Shown: piece by piece, positions 12,439 to 22,177 of the stretch
How positions within the stretch are numbered: position 1 is the stretch's first letter
How the letters are laid out: each line of letters begins with the position of its first letter
DNA from: Schizonepeta tenuifolia
Taxonomy: Eukaryota > Streptophyta > Magnoliopsida > Lamiales > Lamiaceae
Direction: 5' to 3'
DNA: 64,000 bases
Assembly (NCBI GenBank): GCA_029490685.1
Contig: CM055956.1
Location: 74,351,545-74,415,544 of the forward strand
The notes under the pieces: model-generated
The model's database searches: none
Seen by the model: only the letters and a program-made list of their open reading frames with translations
What the model was told of the DNA's origin: nothing
Program-made: the position numbers and the translations under genes

Positions 12439-13163
12439 ACAGATAATATGCCAAACTTCCTATAAGACATTATAGTATCTGTTTTAATTTAATATGTGAG
12501 ACTGAAAATACCCACTGACAAAGTGGAATACTAATGAGGGATTTTAGTTTTCTTAAATAATATTTTAAATTTCCTAAATTGGTCATAAGTCCCGTCACGA
12601 TTACGAAAGCCTCCCATCGTTTATTGGTTTACAGATTTTAGGCCTAACAAATTTCCCAACTAAATTAATCGAAAATTTCATATACGGAGTAAAAGATAAA
12701 CTAAAAATGAAGGACCAAAAGTGAGCTGCCTCGTGTCTATTTACACGTGATTATTTTTCTCTGTCTCAAAATTCCACGGCCATTATTTTCGTTGCGTAAT
12801 GAATTAACTATATAAGTACTAGTAGTATATATTTATGCAATAGATAGCTTGCAAATCAAATATGGTAAGTAAAAATATACTTGAAAAACTAAATATGATA
12901 TATAGAGCATTATTAATACTCATTTGAGATCGTTTATTTCATTTCTGTATTTTATCTCTTATTGTATTAATAAGATAATGACATGTGTCACAATTAATAA
13001 TTCAAATTTAAAGAATATATTTTCTTAATTTATATCTTAAATCTTAAAACTTTAGTCATGACATATATCATCCTCTCAATAATGCAATATAATAGAGGAT
13101 GTCATTATCTCATCAATAAGTCATGCTAACAGCACAAACATTACAATTTTTGTTCACGTGACG
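12439..13163. other. Intergenic AT-rich DNA
   Basis: No ORF, transposon terminus or RNA gene is recognised here. Confidence 0.5.
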
Positions 13164-13234
13164 TTTTTATTATAGTAGTAGTAAGTTTTTCTTTATTTCT
13201 TTGATGAAAAAATGACGTAGATCACATATCATAT
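13164..13234. repeat. Direct repeat copy 1, ending in the target duplication CATAT
   Basis: The segment from TATAGTAGTAGTAAG through TTTGATGAAAAAATGACGTAGATCACATAT is repeated at 14502-14554 and continues after an insertion at 15427. The last five bases (13230-13234) pair with CATAC at 14497 as a target duplication of the solo LTR. Confidence 0.85.
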
Positions 13235-14496
13235 TATTGGGAAAGTTATTAAAATTTTTGATTTATCTCAAAAACTCAACTGACTTCAATCGAATAGATG
13301 AAAGTCATTAGTTTGAACTTAGCTAGAGCTCACTATTTGAGCGTAAGGATTTTTATCTTTATAGGATTCAAGCAGTAGAAGACAGTCGTACTGAAGAAGG
13401 CAGTTCGTGAAGAACTCAGTTAGATTTTCCTCTATAAATAGAGGTCTCCACAATTGAAGACGGTGAGAGAGAGCACGAGAGAGAAAAGAGAGCAAGACGC
13501 CGATAGAATCGTGCAGGGTGAAGAAAAGCAACAACAACATTCCATCATTCTCTCTAGCAAGAATATCTCTGTTGAAGACCAGTAGAAGTCGAGTGTCCAC
13601 ACCTCCTCCATTTCTTTTATCTAGCCTCTAAAAAAGCTTCTTCTTTGATCGAGTCTAGAATATAAGTTTTTGCTTAGGACGAAGCCTCATCCACTTCTCT
13701 CTGTATAGAAGGCTTCATAGTTGGAAAATCCCACAACCTCTTAGGTCCCTTTAAACCCGAAATCAAAGACCAAGTGCCTTTGAACCCGTAATCAAAGACT
13801 AGGTCCCTTAGAACCCGCAATCTAAGACTAGGTCCTTAGCACCCGCAATCTAAGACTCTGGCTGTACACTTGCCCGCAAAAGTGTTGTAAGGTTTTGTTC
13901 GAACCCGTAATCGAATAGGTTATGTTGCTTGGTACCCACAAATAAAGTGGAACGTTTAATAAGCACGCGTAAGCTTGTCTAGTAGATTACTTCCCCGAAA
14001 ATGAAGTCGTGGATGTAGGAGGTCAATCTCTGAACCACGTTAAAATACTGTGTCCTATACATTTTTGTATTTACATTCAGTATTTTACTTTCAGTTACCT
14101 AACTAACTGACCCAACATACAACTGCATACAATCTGCAGTATCACAAACTGCACTAAGTACTGGGAACTTGACTTTCCCCGTTTTCATAAAGGTTTCAGT
14201 TTAAGTAACGAGTTTTAATTTCCACCAATTTCCGCAACTCTTAACTCTTTGAAACCTCAGTTGGAATACACAGCTGACCCTCAGTCCAAGAAGTCAACTG
14301 TGCACCCAACTGTGTGATCAGCTCCAACTGATCCTCTCAGTTGTAGAGCAGCTCCAAGTTTCCAACTGACCTTCTCAATTGTTGAGCGAACTGACATGAG
14401 CACTTAACTCAATGAAAAGATTTTGAAAGCAAAAATCGTTACTGGTGTATTCCTCCCCCCCCCCCATACAGCAGATACTCGTTATCGGGACCATCA
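13235..14496 (+). mobile_element. Solo LTR of the copia family seen at 30.9 and 57.5 kb
   Basis: It begins TATTGGGAAAG (family start TGTTGGGAAA, one change) and ends CGGGACCATCA, as the other LTRs do. Inside are the TATA box CTATAAATA (13432-13440), the GAACCCGYAATC repeats of the leader, the CCACGTTAAA...ACTGTGTC segment corresponding to CCACGTAAA in the other copies, and the C-rich hairpin at 14445-14475. The flanks CATAT/CATAC fit a 5 bp target duplication. No internal region follows, so it is the product of LTR-LTR recombination. It is more diverged than the other family members. Confidence 0.85.
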
Positions 14497-14554
14497 CATA
14501 CTATAGTAGTAGTGAGTTTTTTTTTATTTCTTTGATGAAAAAATGACGTAGATC
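14497..14554. repeat. Direct repeat copy 2, interrupted by a hAT-like element
   Basis: Matches 13169-13222 with few differences (TATAGTAGTAGTGAG, TTTGATGAAAAAATGACG). The next bases of copy 1, GATCACATATCA, are found after the insertion at 15431. Confidence 0.85.
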
Positions 14555-15426
14555 CAGGGACGGTTCTAGAGGTGTGCGGGATGAGCGACCGCGTAAGCCC
14601 CGAAAAATCGAGGGCCCTAAATATATACAAGTCTATATATATGTATATATTTTTAAATAGTTGAAAATTCTAACATAGAGTGGATTAGCTCAGTGGAAGA
14701 GCTTTTCTTTCAAAGCTTGAGGAGAGGCACTCGTGTTAGATTCTCTTGTGAGCCAATTTCTTAGTTGGAGGTTGTCGACAAATCTCCTTCTTAAGTTGGG
14801 CTCACAGTCTTTTATTAGTATTAATTTATTTATTTTGTAACTGCCACTACTAGTAATGTTGCACAAAATATTTTAGGTGAGAACGAAAAATAATAATGAT
14901 ATCTTAATATTTTTGAAACAATTTATTTACTTTCTAAATGCAATTATTGCCACTAATAACTAGTAGTATAATAATGTTACAAAAATATTTCAGGTGGTGA
15001 GAATAACAATGATAATAATATTTTACTATTTTTAAAATAATTTAATTACTTTCTAAATGCAATGATTGCTTATAGAATTTTATTCACAATTCATGTTAAA
15101 AATGTTTTTTAAAATTGAAATTGTTTAAGTCATACTTATAGACAACTGCATCGCACGAAAGATTAAATGGATGATTCCACGTGCCTTGATGGCGATTGAA
15201 TATATTCTTTTAAAGAAATTGATGATGAAAGTATTGTTATTGATTTTGTTTCAAAACTTACAATTTTTTTTAAGTGAATGTCTTAGTTTTTACATGTTTA
15301 TTATGTATTTTGACCAAAAATTGTATCATTCTTTAATATATACATATATTAAGTTTATACTTTCGACTCATTTTTTACTATGAATAAAGGGTCCAATTTT
15401 AAATTTCGCATCGGGCCCCGCCCCTC
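14555..15426. mobile_element. Non-autonomous hAT-like element with perfect 8 bp target duplication
   Basis: The element is flanked by CGTAGATC at 14547-14554 and 15427-15434. Ends are CAGGGACGG and (complement of the right end) GAGGGGCGG. The uninterrupted target sequence is present in the direct repeat copy at 13217, which proves the insertion limits. Near 14677 it carries a tRNA-like box A word. The 70-codon ORF inside shows no domain and no transposase is encoded. Confidence 0.82.
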
Positions 15427-15434
15427 CGTAGATC

Positions 15435-16029
15435 ACATATCAAACATTTCAGAAGTGAAATTCACCATTTTCAATATACTTTCAATGTAAAATTCACCAT
15501 TTTATTGTCAGAATATATTTATGGTTTAAAAAAAATAGTTTGCCATTCAAAGTGAAATTCACCATTTTCAATATACTTGAGTTGATTAGATTTTCAATGT
15601 AAGAATACGTATATATGGATATGGTTGTTTATTCAAAATATATTTTCTCAAGAGTTTACAATATTTAGTACTATCTCCAAAAAAACAAAATAGAGAACAA
15701 GAAAAAAAAAATCTAAAATACAATAAAACTTGCTATATGTTGACATATATAGTCCTAGCTAGTTAATAGTGTTTTAAAGTCTGAAATTATTTTTTGAATT
15801 AAAGCCCACATATATGATTGAATTATTATTAATTTAATTATGCTTTAATTTGCTATTTATTGTTTAATTATTTACTTATGTTAGGGGGACTCTAGTTTCC
15901 ATATTAGTTCCGGATTGTCTAGGGTTTCGGTATTTATGTATATTTTGAAGGGAGTTGAAATTGATATTGAAAATTAACATTTTGCTGTTTTCTCCAATGT
16001 TCTTCAATCTTCATTTATTCATATTTGAA
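15435..16029. other. Intergenic AT-rich DNA
   Basis: A short phrase around AGTGAAATTCACCATTTTCAATATACTT is repeated at about 15456 and 15559. Nothing else is recognised. Confidence 0.5.
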
Positions 16030-16032
16030 TAA

Positions 16033-17287
16033 GAGCATTTACTACGCGGATCGATCCCCGAGGTTGATCCCGTAGTGAGGTGTGTCGAAGGGGGGGGGGG
16101 GGTGTCAAAGAGGGAGTCGGTGTATCGAGCTCCCTCTCGAGTCAGTTGGTGCGGCATTTGGGGTCACGCAGCGTGTCCCCATTCGTCCCCTTTTTATTAA
16201 AAAAAAAAAAATCCAATGGTTTAATTTTCCAAATTTCCTTATAAATATCACACTCACCTTCACCTCAATTCTATTCTCTTTTCCTCTCTCAATTCCACTT
16301 TAATTTTCGCAAAAAAAAAAAATACTATGAATTTTCCGGGTACTTTTTCAATTTAGATGAGGAAGACGAGCAACGTCAAAGAAATATTGAGTTTGGTCAG
16401 CGAGCCATTGAGATTTTCACCGAAGCATTTGGTGATGATGATGAGGAGGAGGACGAGCCACAGACGAGGACGTACGTGCACCGGAATCGTGAGGAGGCCG
16501 AATAATGCCTCCGCCGTGATTATTTTGCCGACTTTTCTATATGGGGTAAAACTGTATTTCGCCAACATTTTTGCATGAGCAAGAGGTTGTTCTTGAGGAT
16601 AGCTGAAACTTTAGAGGCGAGGGAGCCTTTTTTCCAACAACTTTCAAATGAAACCGGAAGACTGGGGTTTCACTCATGGGTGAAGTGCATCATTGCTTTG
16701 AGGCAACTCGCCAATGGTGGAAGTGCCGATCAATACGATGAAAATCTGCACGTTGGACCGACAACGGGCACAACATGTCTCAAAAATTTCTATCGGGCTA
16801 TCAGATCTGCTTCCGACGACGTCTATTTGAGGAGGCCAAACGCCATTGAAGATGAAGGACCCCAAACAACTCAATTCAGTGTTGAATCGAGCGCACGGGG
16901 CGATCGCAATGTGAACACGGCACCAGTACATCAAGGTGCTCCGGCTACATTCAACGCATATATTGAGAGACAAGTTCGGCTTCAAGATGCGCGTGCCTAC
17001 GACCGTCTTATGGATGATATGATTGAAGAAATTTAGACACGTTTCGGTCCGCTTAACTAGTATTTTTTTTAATTCATGAAATTGTTGTATGTTTTTATTT
17101 TAATTCAATAAAATTGTTTATTTTTAAATTTTTATATTTAATTTAAGTATTCTTCTTATTATTAATTAAAAATACAACAAAAAATCAAAAACAAAATTAT
17201 TCAATCATTGGATAGACGTAGGTCTATATCAACCTCACGTTATCAATTTTTTTACCAAGTCTATATAGAATCTTATAGTGAATGCTC
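16033..17287 (+). mobile_element. PIF/Harbinger element, internally deleted
   Basis: Terminal repeats are GAGCATTTACTA on the left and, complemented, GAGCATTCACTA on the right, with the 3 bp target duplication TAA at 16030-16032 and 17288-17290, diagnostic of PIF/Harbinger. It contains a TATA box (CTTATAAATAT near 16240) and a truncated transposase gene. A run of 12 G lies near 16090. Confidence 0.9.
16327..17036 (+). pseudogene. PIF/Harbinger transposase remnant lacking the DDE domain
   Basis: After a frame-broken acidic start region, the open frame 16575-17036 (153 codons) begins with the helix-turn-helix-like N-terminal part of HARBI1/PIF transposases: KRLFLRIAETLE, FHSWVKCIIALRQLANG, ADQYDENLHVG, TCLKNFYRAI and LRRPN. 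In the family some 200 residues with the DDE nuclease triad follow. Here LRRPN is joined directly to a segment ending LMDDMIEEI, which resembles the C-terminal tail. So the catalytic core is deleted in a way that kept both ends. The region upstream (16357-16574) encodes the usual acidic/Arg-rich N-terminus in another frame, so at least one frameshift is also present. The product could at most bind DNA. Confidence 0.82.
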
Positions 17288-17290
17288 TAA

Positions 17291-18013
17291 TTAACCTATT
17301 TTGATAGAATAATTTATTGACAATTATTGTTGTTATTATATTATAAAACTGGGTTACATGCATAGGAAAATATAGACGTGGATTGCATTGAAGAAGAAGA
17401 ATCCGGTTGCGATTGCTTAAAGAAAGGGGAAAGAAAATTTTGAGAAAATGGAAATGGTTCACATGGGAGAGAATTATGACACTAAGTACTACTCAACTAG
17501 TAGTAACCATTACCAATCGAAGATGCTATTCAATTATTACCTGCCTGGAATGCACTCCAACTCAATTATGTTATTGTTATGCGTCACAACTGCACAAAAC
17601 CACAACCCAATATACATACATAGCAATCATCTTTTTATGTATGTATAGAATTCTTCATTTCTTAGACGTTTGATTTTCAGGTGCTACATTTTTAATTAGA
17701 GATTGAAATTAGGTTGTGGAGAATGGCATGAATGAGATTTTGAGGTATGCAAAATAATTTAAATGAATCTTGATAGTGGGAGTGGATACCACGCATGCAT
17801 TGCTGCTAACTCTTTTCTCAATTTGTAAAGGAATTATAACCCATTCCTTCAAACTCCAATCCCACCACCTATTACCGTCCAAACTGCCAGGCCCAACAAA
17901 ACCATGATCAACACTTTGGTTCCGGGCCCACTCGAATCGTGTCAATGAATCATGAGTTTGAAGGTGGGTTGCAACATTACTTTTTTTTCAAGTAAAGTGG
18001 GTTTACACATATA
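17291..18013. other. Intergenic DNA without recognised genes
   Basis: Short overlapping ORFs on both strands (17235-17945) show no domain, no repeat and no consistent start, and are treated as chance. Confidence 0.5.
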
Positions 18014-18249
18014 TACTCCTTGAGTCCACAATAAATTAACATGCACATTCCTTTTATATATAGAATATGACCAATCAATCATCTTTTCTTATCTGTTACA
18101 CTCTCACTTTCAATTTATTTACAAAATTTATCACCTATCTTCTTCACTCACAATAATGCTGCAAGAATATGTGTGAGTCTATATTTATTTCCACCCACAA
18201 ATACTTATAACCTGTGTTACGTATTAATGGTGGACGAAAGGGGGGAGTA
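18014..18249. mobile_element. Stowaway-type MITE
   Basis: The left end CTCCTTGAGTCCACAATAAAT and the complemented right end CTCCCCCCTTTCGTCCACCATTAAT form an imperfect inverted repeat of the CTCCCTCCGTCC class, bordered on each side by TA (18014-18015, 18248-18249), the Tc1/mariner target. It is 232 bp long and non-coding. Confidence 0.75.
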
Positions 18250-19182
18250 CTAGCTAGCTCATGTAGAATGAAAACCACCAGTTAACCGTCACTTAATAAC
18301 TGGAGTACTATAAATTGAGCTCTTTTTTTCCAGAATACTATATAGAGATTAGATTACAAAGACAGTATGCTGCTAATATCCAAGTTCTACATTGATACTT
18401 GCTCATTATTTTTTTTCCAGAATACTATATAGTCGGGAAATTTGTTCTTGAGTGCTCCAGATCCATTTTAATAGACTTTCATTCAATTTGAATGATCCAA
18501 TAGGTTAATTACTTTTTACAAAAATACATATGTTTAAAAAAATTACATGAATTAATTAATGCATAGAAAGGGAGTTTATGTGTAGATAGCTAGCTCATAC
18601 TGAAGAGTGAAGTGAAATGGTGGTTCTTATAGGTTTAACAAATCAGATTTTACATTTGACGTAAAAAGAGACTTAAAGAATTTCTATAACACAACCGTAA
18701 ATCTATCAAAATAAAGGGCCATATCGAATTCCTAGTTCATATAAATATTAAAAATGGTGACACCATATATAGATTTAAAGGAAACAGAAAAGTAGTCAAC
18801 CCCACCCCACCCCACCCCACCCCATATTAAAATAAATATGTGAAAAGAAATTAGTTGGCCACGGGTATTATTAAAGTAATACTACTATATTGCACAACTA
18901 AAAAATAATATTGCAAATTAAAGTTTATTAATTTTGAGTTAGTTTTAGAGTTTTTTAGGTGTAAGAGAAGAGATAGTTGATGTAGAGCATTGACTTAAGT
19001 TAATAGTAGTAATCGACAAGGTGCAGTGGGGGACAAAATTAAATCGAAACAAAAGATACGTATTGTAGTTAGTTGTTTTGGCAGCCTTTGCAAAACGTTA
19101 ATGAGAGTAGGGCTAGGGCAGCATAATCTCATTGTCAAACACAAATACAAGCATATTGTACATGTCTTTGTAGTAGGAGTAG
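18250..19182 (+). promoter_or_regulatory. Upstream region of the glycine-rich protein gene
   Basis: Non-coding. It holds a (CCCCA)n tract at 18800-18824 and a repeated phrase TTTTCCAGAATACTATATAG near 18327 and 18413. No further element is recognised. Confidence 0.4.
18800..18824. repeat. (CCCCA)5 microsatellite
   Basis: Five tandem copies of the pentamer about 430 bp upstream of the glycine-rich protein start codon. Confidence 0.95.
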
Positions 19183-19190
19183 TATATAAA
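19183..19190 (+). promoter_or_regulatory. TATA box of the glycine-rich protein gene
   Basis: TATATAAA lies 63 bases before the ATG at 19253, leaving room for a leader of roughly 30-40 bases. Confidence 0.7.
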
Positions 19191-19252
19191 GTGCAAGAGA
19201 TTGAACAAGATACTATATTATTCTCATCAAGTCACAAAATATATGTAAGAAA

Positions 19253-20521
19253 ATGGGTTACGGGTTATTTGTGTGTGTTTGCATGGTGTTGAGTCTTTAC
19301 TTGGTTTGTGGGAGTAACGAAAATGGCGTTGGAGTTGAAACTAATGGAGCAAGAGCAACTACTCCAATGAGAAAGCTGTTGCAGTCGAATGATGATATTG
19401 GTGGACTAAATACCACTTTGGTCGATACCAAGCATGCCATAGGGAATGGTGGCAAAGGAAATGGAGGTGGAGGTGGAGGTGGTGGCGGAGGCGGCCATGG
19501 AGGCGGAGGTGGCGGAGGGAGTGGGAGTGGACAACGGGGAAGGAGAGTGCATAGAGGTGGTGGTGGCGGTGAAGGTCATGGATCAGGAGGAGGAAATGGA
19601 GGCGGCCACGGTGAAGGGGGTGGACGAGGTGGTGGCGGAGGAAACGGAGGTGGCAAAGGATCGGGAGATGAAAATGGTGGGGGTGGAGGTGGAGGAAATG
19701 GAGGCGGCCACGGTGAAGGGGGTGGAGGAAACGGAGGCGGCAAAGGATCGGGAGATGGAAATGGTGGGGGTGGAGGTGGAGGAAATGGAGGCAGCCACGG
19801 TGAAGGGGGTGGACGAGGTGGTGGCGGAGGAAGTGGAAGTGGTAGGGGAGGGAGTGGTGGTGGAAAGGGATGCGGTAAAGGATCGGGAAAAGGAAACGGT
19901 GGGGGTGCAGGTGGAAAGGAGGGCGGTCATGGTGAAGGGGGTGGTGGAGGAAATGGAGGTGGTCACAAGCGGAGCGGTGGGAATAGTAGTGGGGGAGGAA
20001 ATGGAAGTGGTCATGGATCGGGTGGTGGGAAAGGAGGAGGAGGAGGCAGAGGTGGTGGCAGCGGAGGAGGAAATGGAAGTGGTCATGGATCGGGTGGTGG
20101 GAAAGGAGGAGGAGGAGGCAGAGGTGGTGGCGGTGGCGGTGGAGGAGGAAATGGAAGTGGTCATGGATCGGGTGGTGGGAAAGGAGGAGGAGGAGGCAGA
20201 GGTGGTGGCGGTGGCGGCGGAGGAGGAAATGGAAGTGGTCATGGATCGGGTGGTGGCGGAGGAGGAGGGGGAGGAAATGGAAGTGGTCATGGATCGGGTG
20301 GTGGCGGAGGAGGAGGGGGAGGAAATGGAAGTGGCCATGGATCGGGTGGTGGGAAAGGAGGGGGAGGAGGAGGTGGGGGTGGAGGAGGCGGAGGAGGAGG
20401 AGGAGGGGGTGGTGGTGGAGGCGGTAGTGGGGCAGGCGAAGGAGGGGGATGGGGAGGAGGTGGTGGTGGGGGAGGCAAACAAGGTGGTTGTTGGGGTTGG
20501 GGGTGCATGGAACATCCATAA
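19253..20521 (+). CDS. Secreted glycine-rich protein (cell-wall GRP type)
   Basis: A 422-residue ORF. Residues 1-20 are a signal peptide (MGYGLF, then a VCVCMVLSLYLVC core), followed by a short normal segment with RKLLQ near residue 41 and two NTT/NDD-type polar patches, then about 340 residues that are mostly Gly with Ser, Asn, His, Lys and Arg. The Gly region has two sets of tandem modules: GNGGGHGEGGG type (first half) and NGSGHGSGGG type (six copies in the second half). The C-terminus is distinct, with KQGGCWGWGCMEHP. The start is supported by the TATA box and AAA-rich context, the end by an AATAAA downstream. Glycine-rich proteins of this architecture are exported and deposited in plant walls; partner and tissue cannot be read from sequence. 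No intron is needed. The long open frames on the opposite strand are composition shadows. Confidence 0.85.
   Translation: MGYGLFVCVCMVLSLYLVCGSNENGVGVETNGARATTPMRKLLQSNDDIGGLNTTLVDTKHAIGNGGKGNGGGGGGGGGGGHGGGGGGGSGSGQRGRRVHRGGGGGEGHGSGGGNGGGHGEGGGRGGGGGNGGGKGSGDENGGGGGGGNGGGHGEGGGGNGGGKGSGDGNGGGGGGGNGGSHGEGGGRGGGGGSGSGRGGSGGGKGCGKGSGKGNGGGAGGKEGGHGEGGGGGNGGGHKRSGGNSSGGGNGSGHGSGGGKGGGGGRGGGSGGGNGSGHGSGGGKGGGGGRGGGGGGGGGNGSGHGSGGGKGGGGGRGGGGGGGGGNGSGHGSGGGGGGGGGNGSGHGSGGGGGGGGGNGSGHGSGGGKGGGGGGGGGGGGGGGGGGGGGGGSGAGEGGGWGGGGGGGGKQGGCWGWGCMEHP
19587..19810 (+). repeat. Coding tandem modules, set 1 of the GRP
   Basis: The word AATGGAGGCGGCCACGGTG (one copy GGCAGC) starts at 19595, 19697 and 19784, giving spacings of 102 and 87 bp, all multiples of three. 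Confidence 0.85.
19993..20370 (+). repeat. Coding tandem modules, set 2 of the GRP
   Basis: The word AATGGAAGTGGTCATGG (last copy GGCCATGG) starts at 20000, 20072, 20150, 20228, 20276 and 20324. Spacings are 72, 78, 78, 48 and 48 bp; all keep the frame. The near identity of copies indicates recent expansion by unequal exchange or slippage. Confidence 0.9.
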
Positions 20522-20596
20522 ACACAAACAACAAAATTTGCATGCATTTACGTGGAGATATCATTATTTTACATTTCAGCATTTCTCAACCACACA

Positions 20597-20602
20597 AATA
20601 AA
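20597..20602 (+). terminator. Poly(A) signal AATAAA of the GRP gene
   Basis: AATAAA 76 bases after the stop codon, in a T-rich context. Confidence 0.6.
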
Positions 20603-21119
20603 ATCCTTTCTTTTTATGAATGAGACTCTTTTGGGTGAGCCTTTTTCATAAAAGTGATTGACGACTTTTATTTGGCTTTCTATATAATAAACTCCGTTGT
20701 GTACTTCAACGGGGATTATACTTGAGACTTCGTTTGCCCATCGATATCACATTTCATTTGATTTATTTGATTTTGAGGGCTGCCTACTTTCTGAATCATA
20801 TTATTAGTATTTTAAAATATAGTTATTATCCCTAATTTGTAATATTGATTGTGAAATCATTATCAGTGTTATTAATGTAATTTCTCCTCAGCATGTAACT
20901 TGTATTTTGTACTATTTCATTTCATCGCAGTTTCGTTTTTATTTTAATTAGTTTAATTATTCGTCGTTGAAGAGAGTTATGAGCATGCATCTAAAATGAG
21001 CATGCTGCAGGTTCGCTTACATATGTTGAAAATTTATGCTAATAATTAACCGAATGACGAGGAAAAAGAGTTCATACGAACTCATGTTCACGAGGCATTT
21101 ATTCATACTAGTAAGAAAT

Positions 21120-21136
21120 CACGTGCCATGCACGTG
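21120..21136. promoter_or_regulatory. Twin G-box (CACGTG) in a near-palindrome
   Basis: CACGTG, five bases, CACGTG. Such words bind bZIP and bHLH factors in plants, but no gene lies close, and the phrase may belong to a dispersed repeat. Confidence 0.35.
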
Positions 21137-21895
21137 AAACTTTCTGTCCTTTATCAATTATTATAAGATATGTTAAAATTAAGGAGAAGGAAATTAGGAA
21201 TGAAAAGGTAGTCTCCCACATAATTAGTGTTATTTTATAGAATATTTAATTCTTATTAATAAAATGATTTATAAGTTAATAAAGTACTTTATAGGTCCAT
21301 AAAGTGATTTTAGGTAAGAAAGTAGGAAGAGGGAAAGTGAATAGTCATAAAATGATTTTAGGTAAGGTGTTAGATAATTTTAAAACATAATTAGGTTCTA
21401 ATTTAGTCTATAAAATGAAACTAACCATCAATAGACAACAGCGGGGCACCCAAAAATTAAAAATAGGTCATAAATATTGGAACGGGGGGAGTAATAAAGA
21501 TGGAAAAATGAAAATTAATGTCCGTATATTATTATTTTAAATTTTTTAATAAAGGTTAAAAAAAACTACCACAAACTTTTGTGTTTTTATTTTCATTTGC
21601 TTATTTCAATGAATATACCAACCAAAGAAACAAGCTTCGTTTATCCCTCTGTCTTTGACGAACCAATGACAATGAGAATCTGTTGAAAATGATAATTAAG
21701 AAGGTGGAGCAATCACAAAATTATGACAATGTGGCTTTCTGAATTGTTTCAATATCTTGAAAGGGTGCATGTATAAAAAAAAATACTCATCAATTTTACT
21801 AGAAGTTTAACATTTAATTACTAATAAAGATGGAAAAATGAATATTAACGTTCATATATTATTATTCTAAATTTTTTAATATAGGTTAAAAAAAT

Positions 21896-22177
21896 TTAAA
21901 TAACGTGTGAAAATTTATTGAGATCAACTCTTTTCTTGGTTGATCTTATTGGGTAGAGAGAGTTTAATCTTAGTTCTATAGCTTTTATTAGTTTATCCAA
22001 TAACACATCATCATCATTATCGGTTGGAATGTCAATGTAATTTTTAATATTTGCTTTCGTAATCTTAAAACTTTTTTGTGATTCTTCTTTTTCTTTTTCC
22101 TTAATTGCATTTAATGAAGCTGCAATTTCATATTTGATTTGGTATTTTCTTACTTGTGTTGCTTCACATTTTTTTAT
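21896..22177 (-). pseudogene. Possible coding remnant, unrecognised
   Basis: The minus strand is open for 93 codons between a TGA (22180-22178) and a TAA. The translation is Lys/Glu-rich at first (KEKEKEESQ) and then has a mixed, protein-like stretch ending LDKLIKAIELRLNSLYP and a basic tail. The same frame can be followed upstream across the TGA and a TAG as RVELAKVVEK. I do not recognise a family. It has no ATG near its start, and AT-rich DNA gives such frames by chance, so this is weak. Confidence 0.2.

Noticed and set aside
14677..14750. tRNA gene
   Set aside because: Only a box A match; no acceptor stem, anticodon arm or proper T arm.
17235..17945. Several 66-88 codon ORFs
   Set aside because: Overlapping on both strands in AT-rich DNA, no domain or repeat support.
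19359..20582. Long open frames (314-407 codons) on the minus strand of the glycine-rich gene, and a 401-codon frame on the plus strand
   Set aside because: They are shadows of the GGN repeats (His/Leu/Pro, Thr/Ser and Glu/Val patterns) and have no independent start, promoter or domain.
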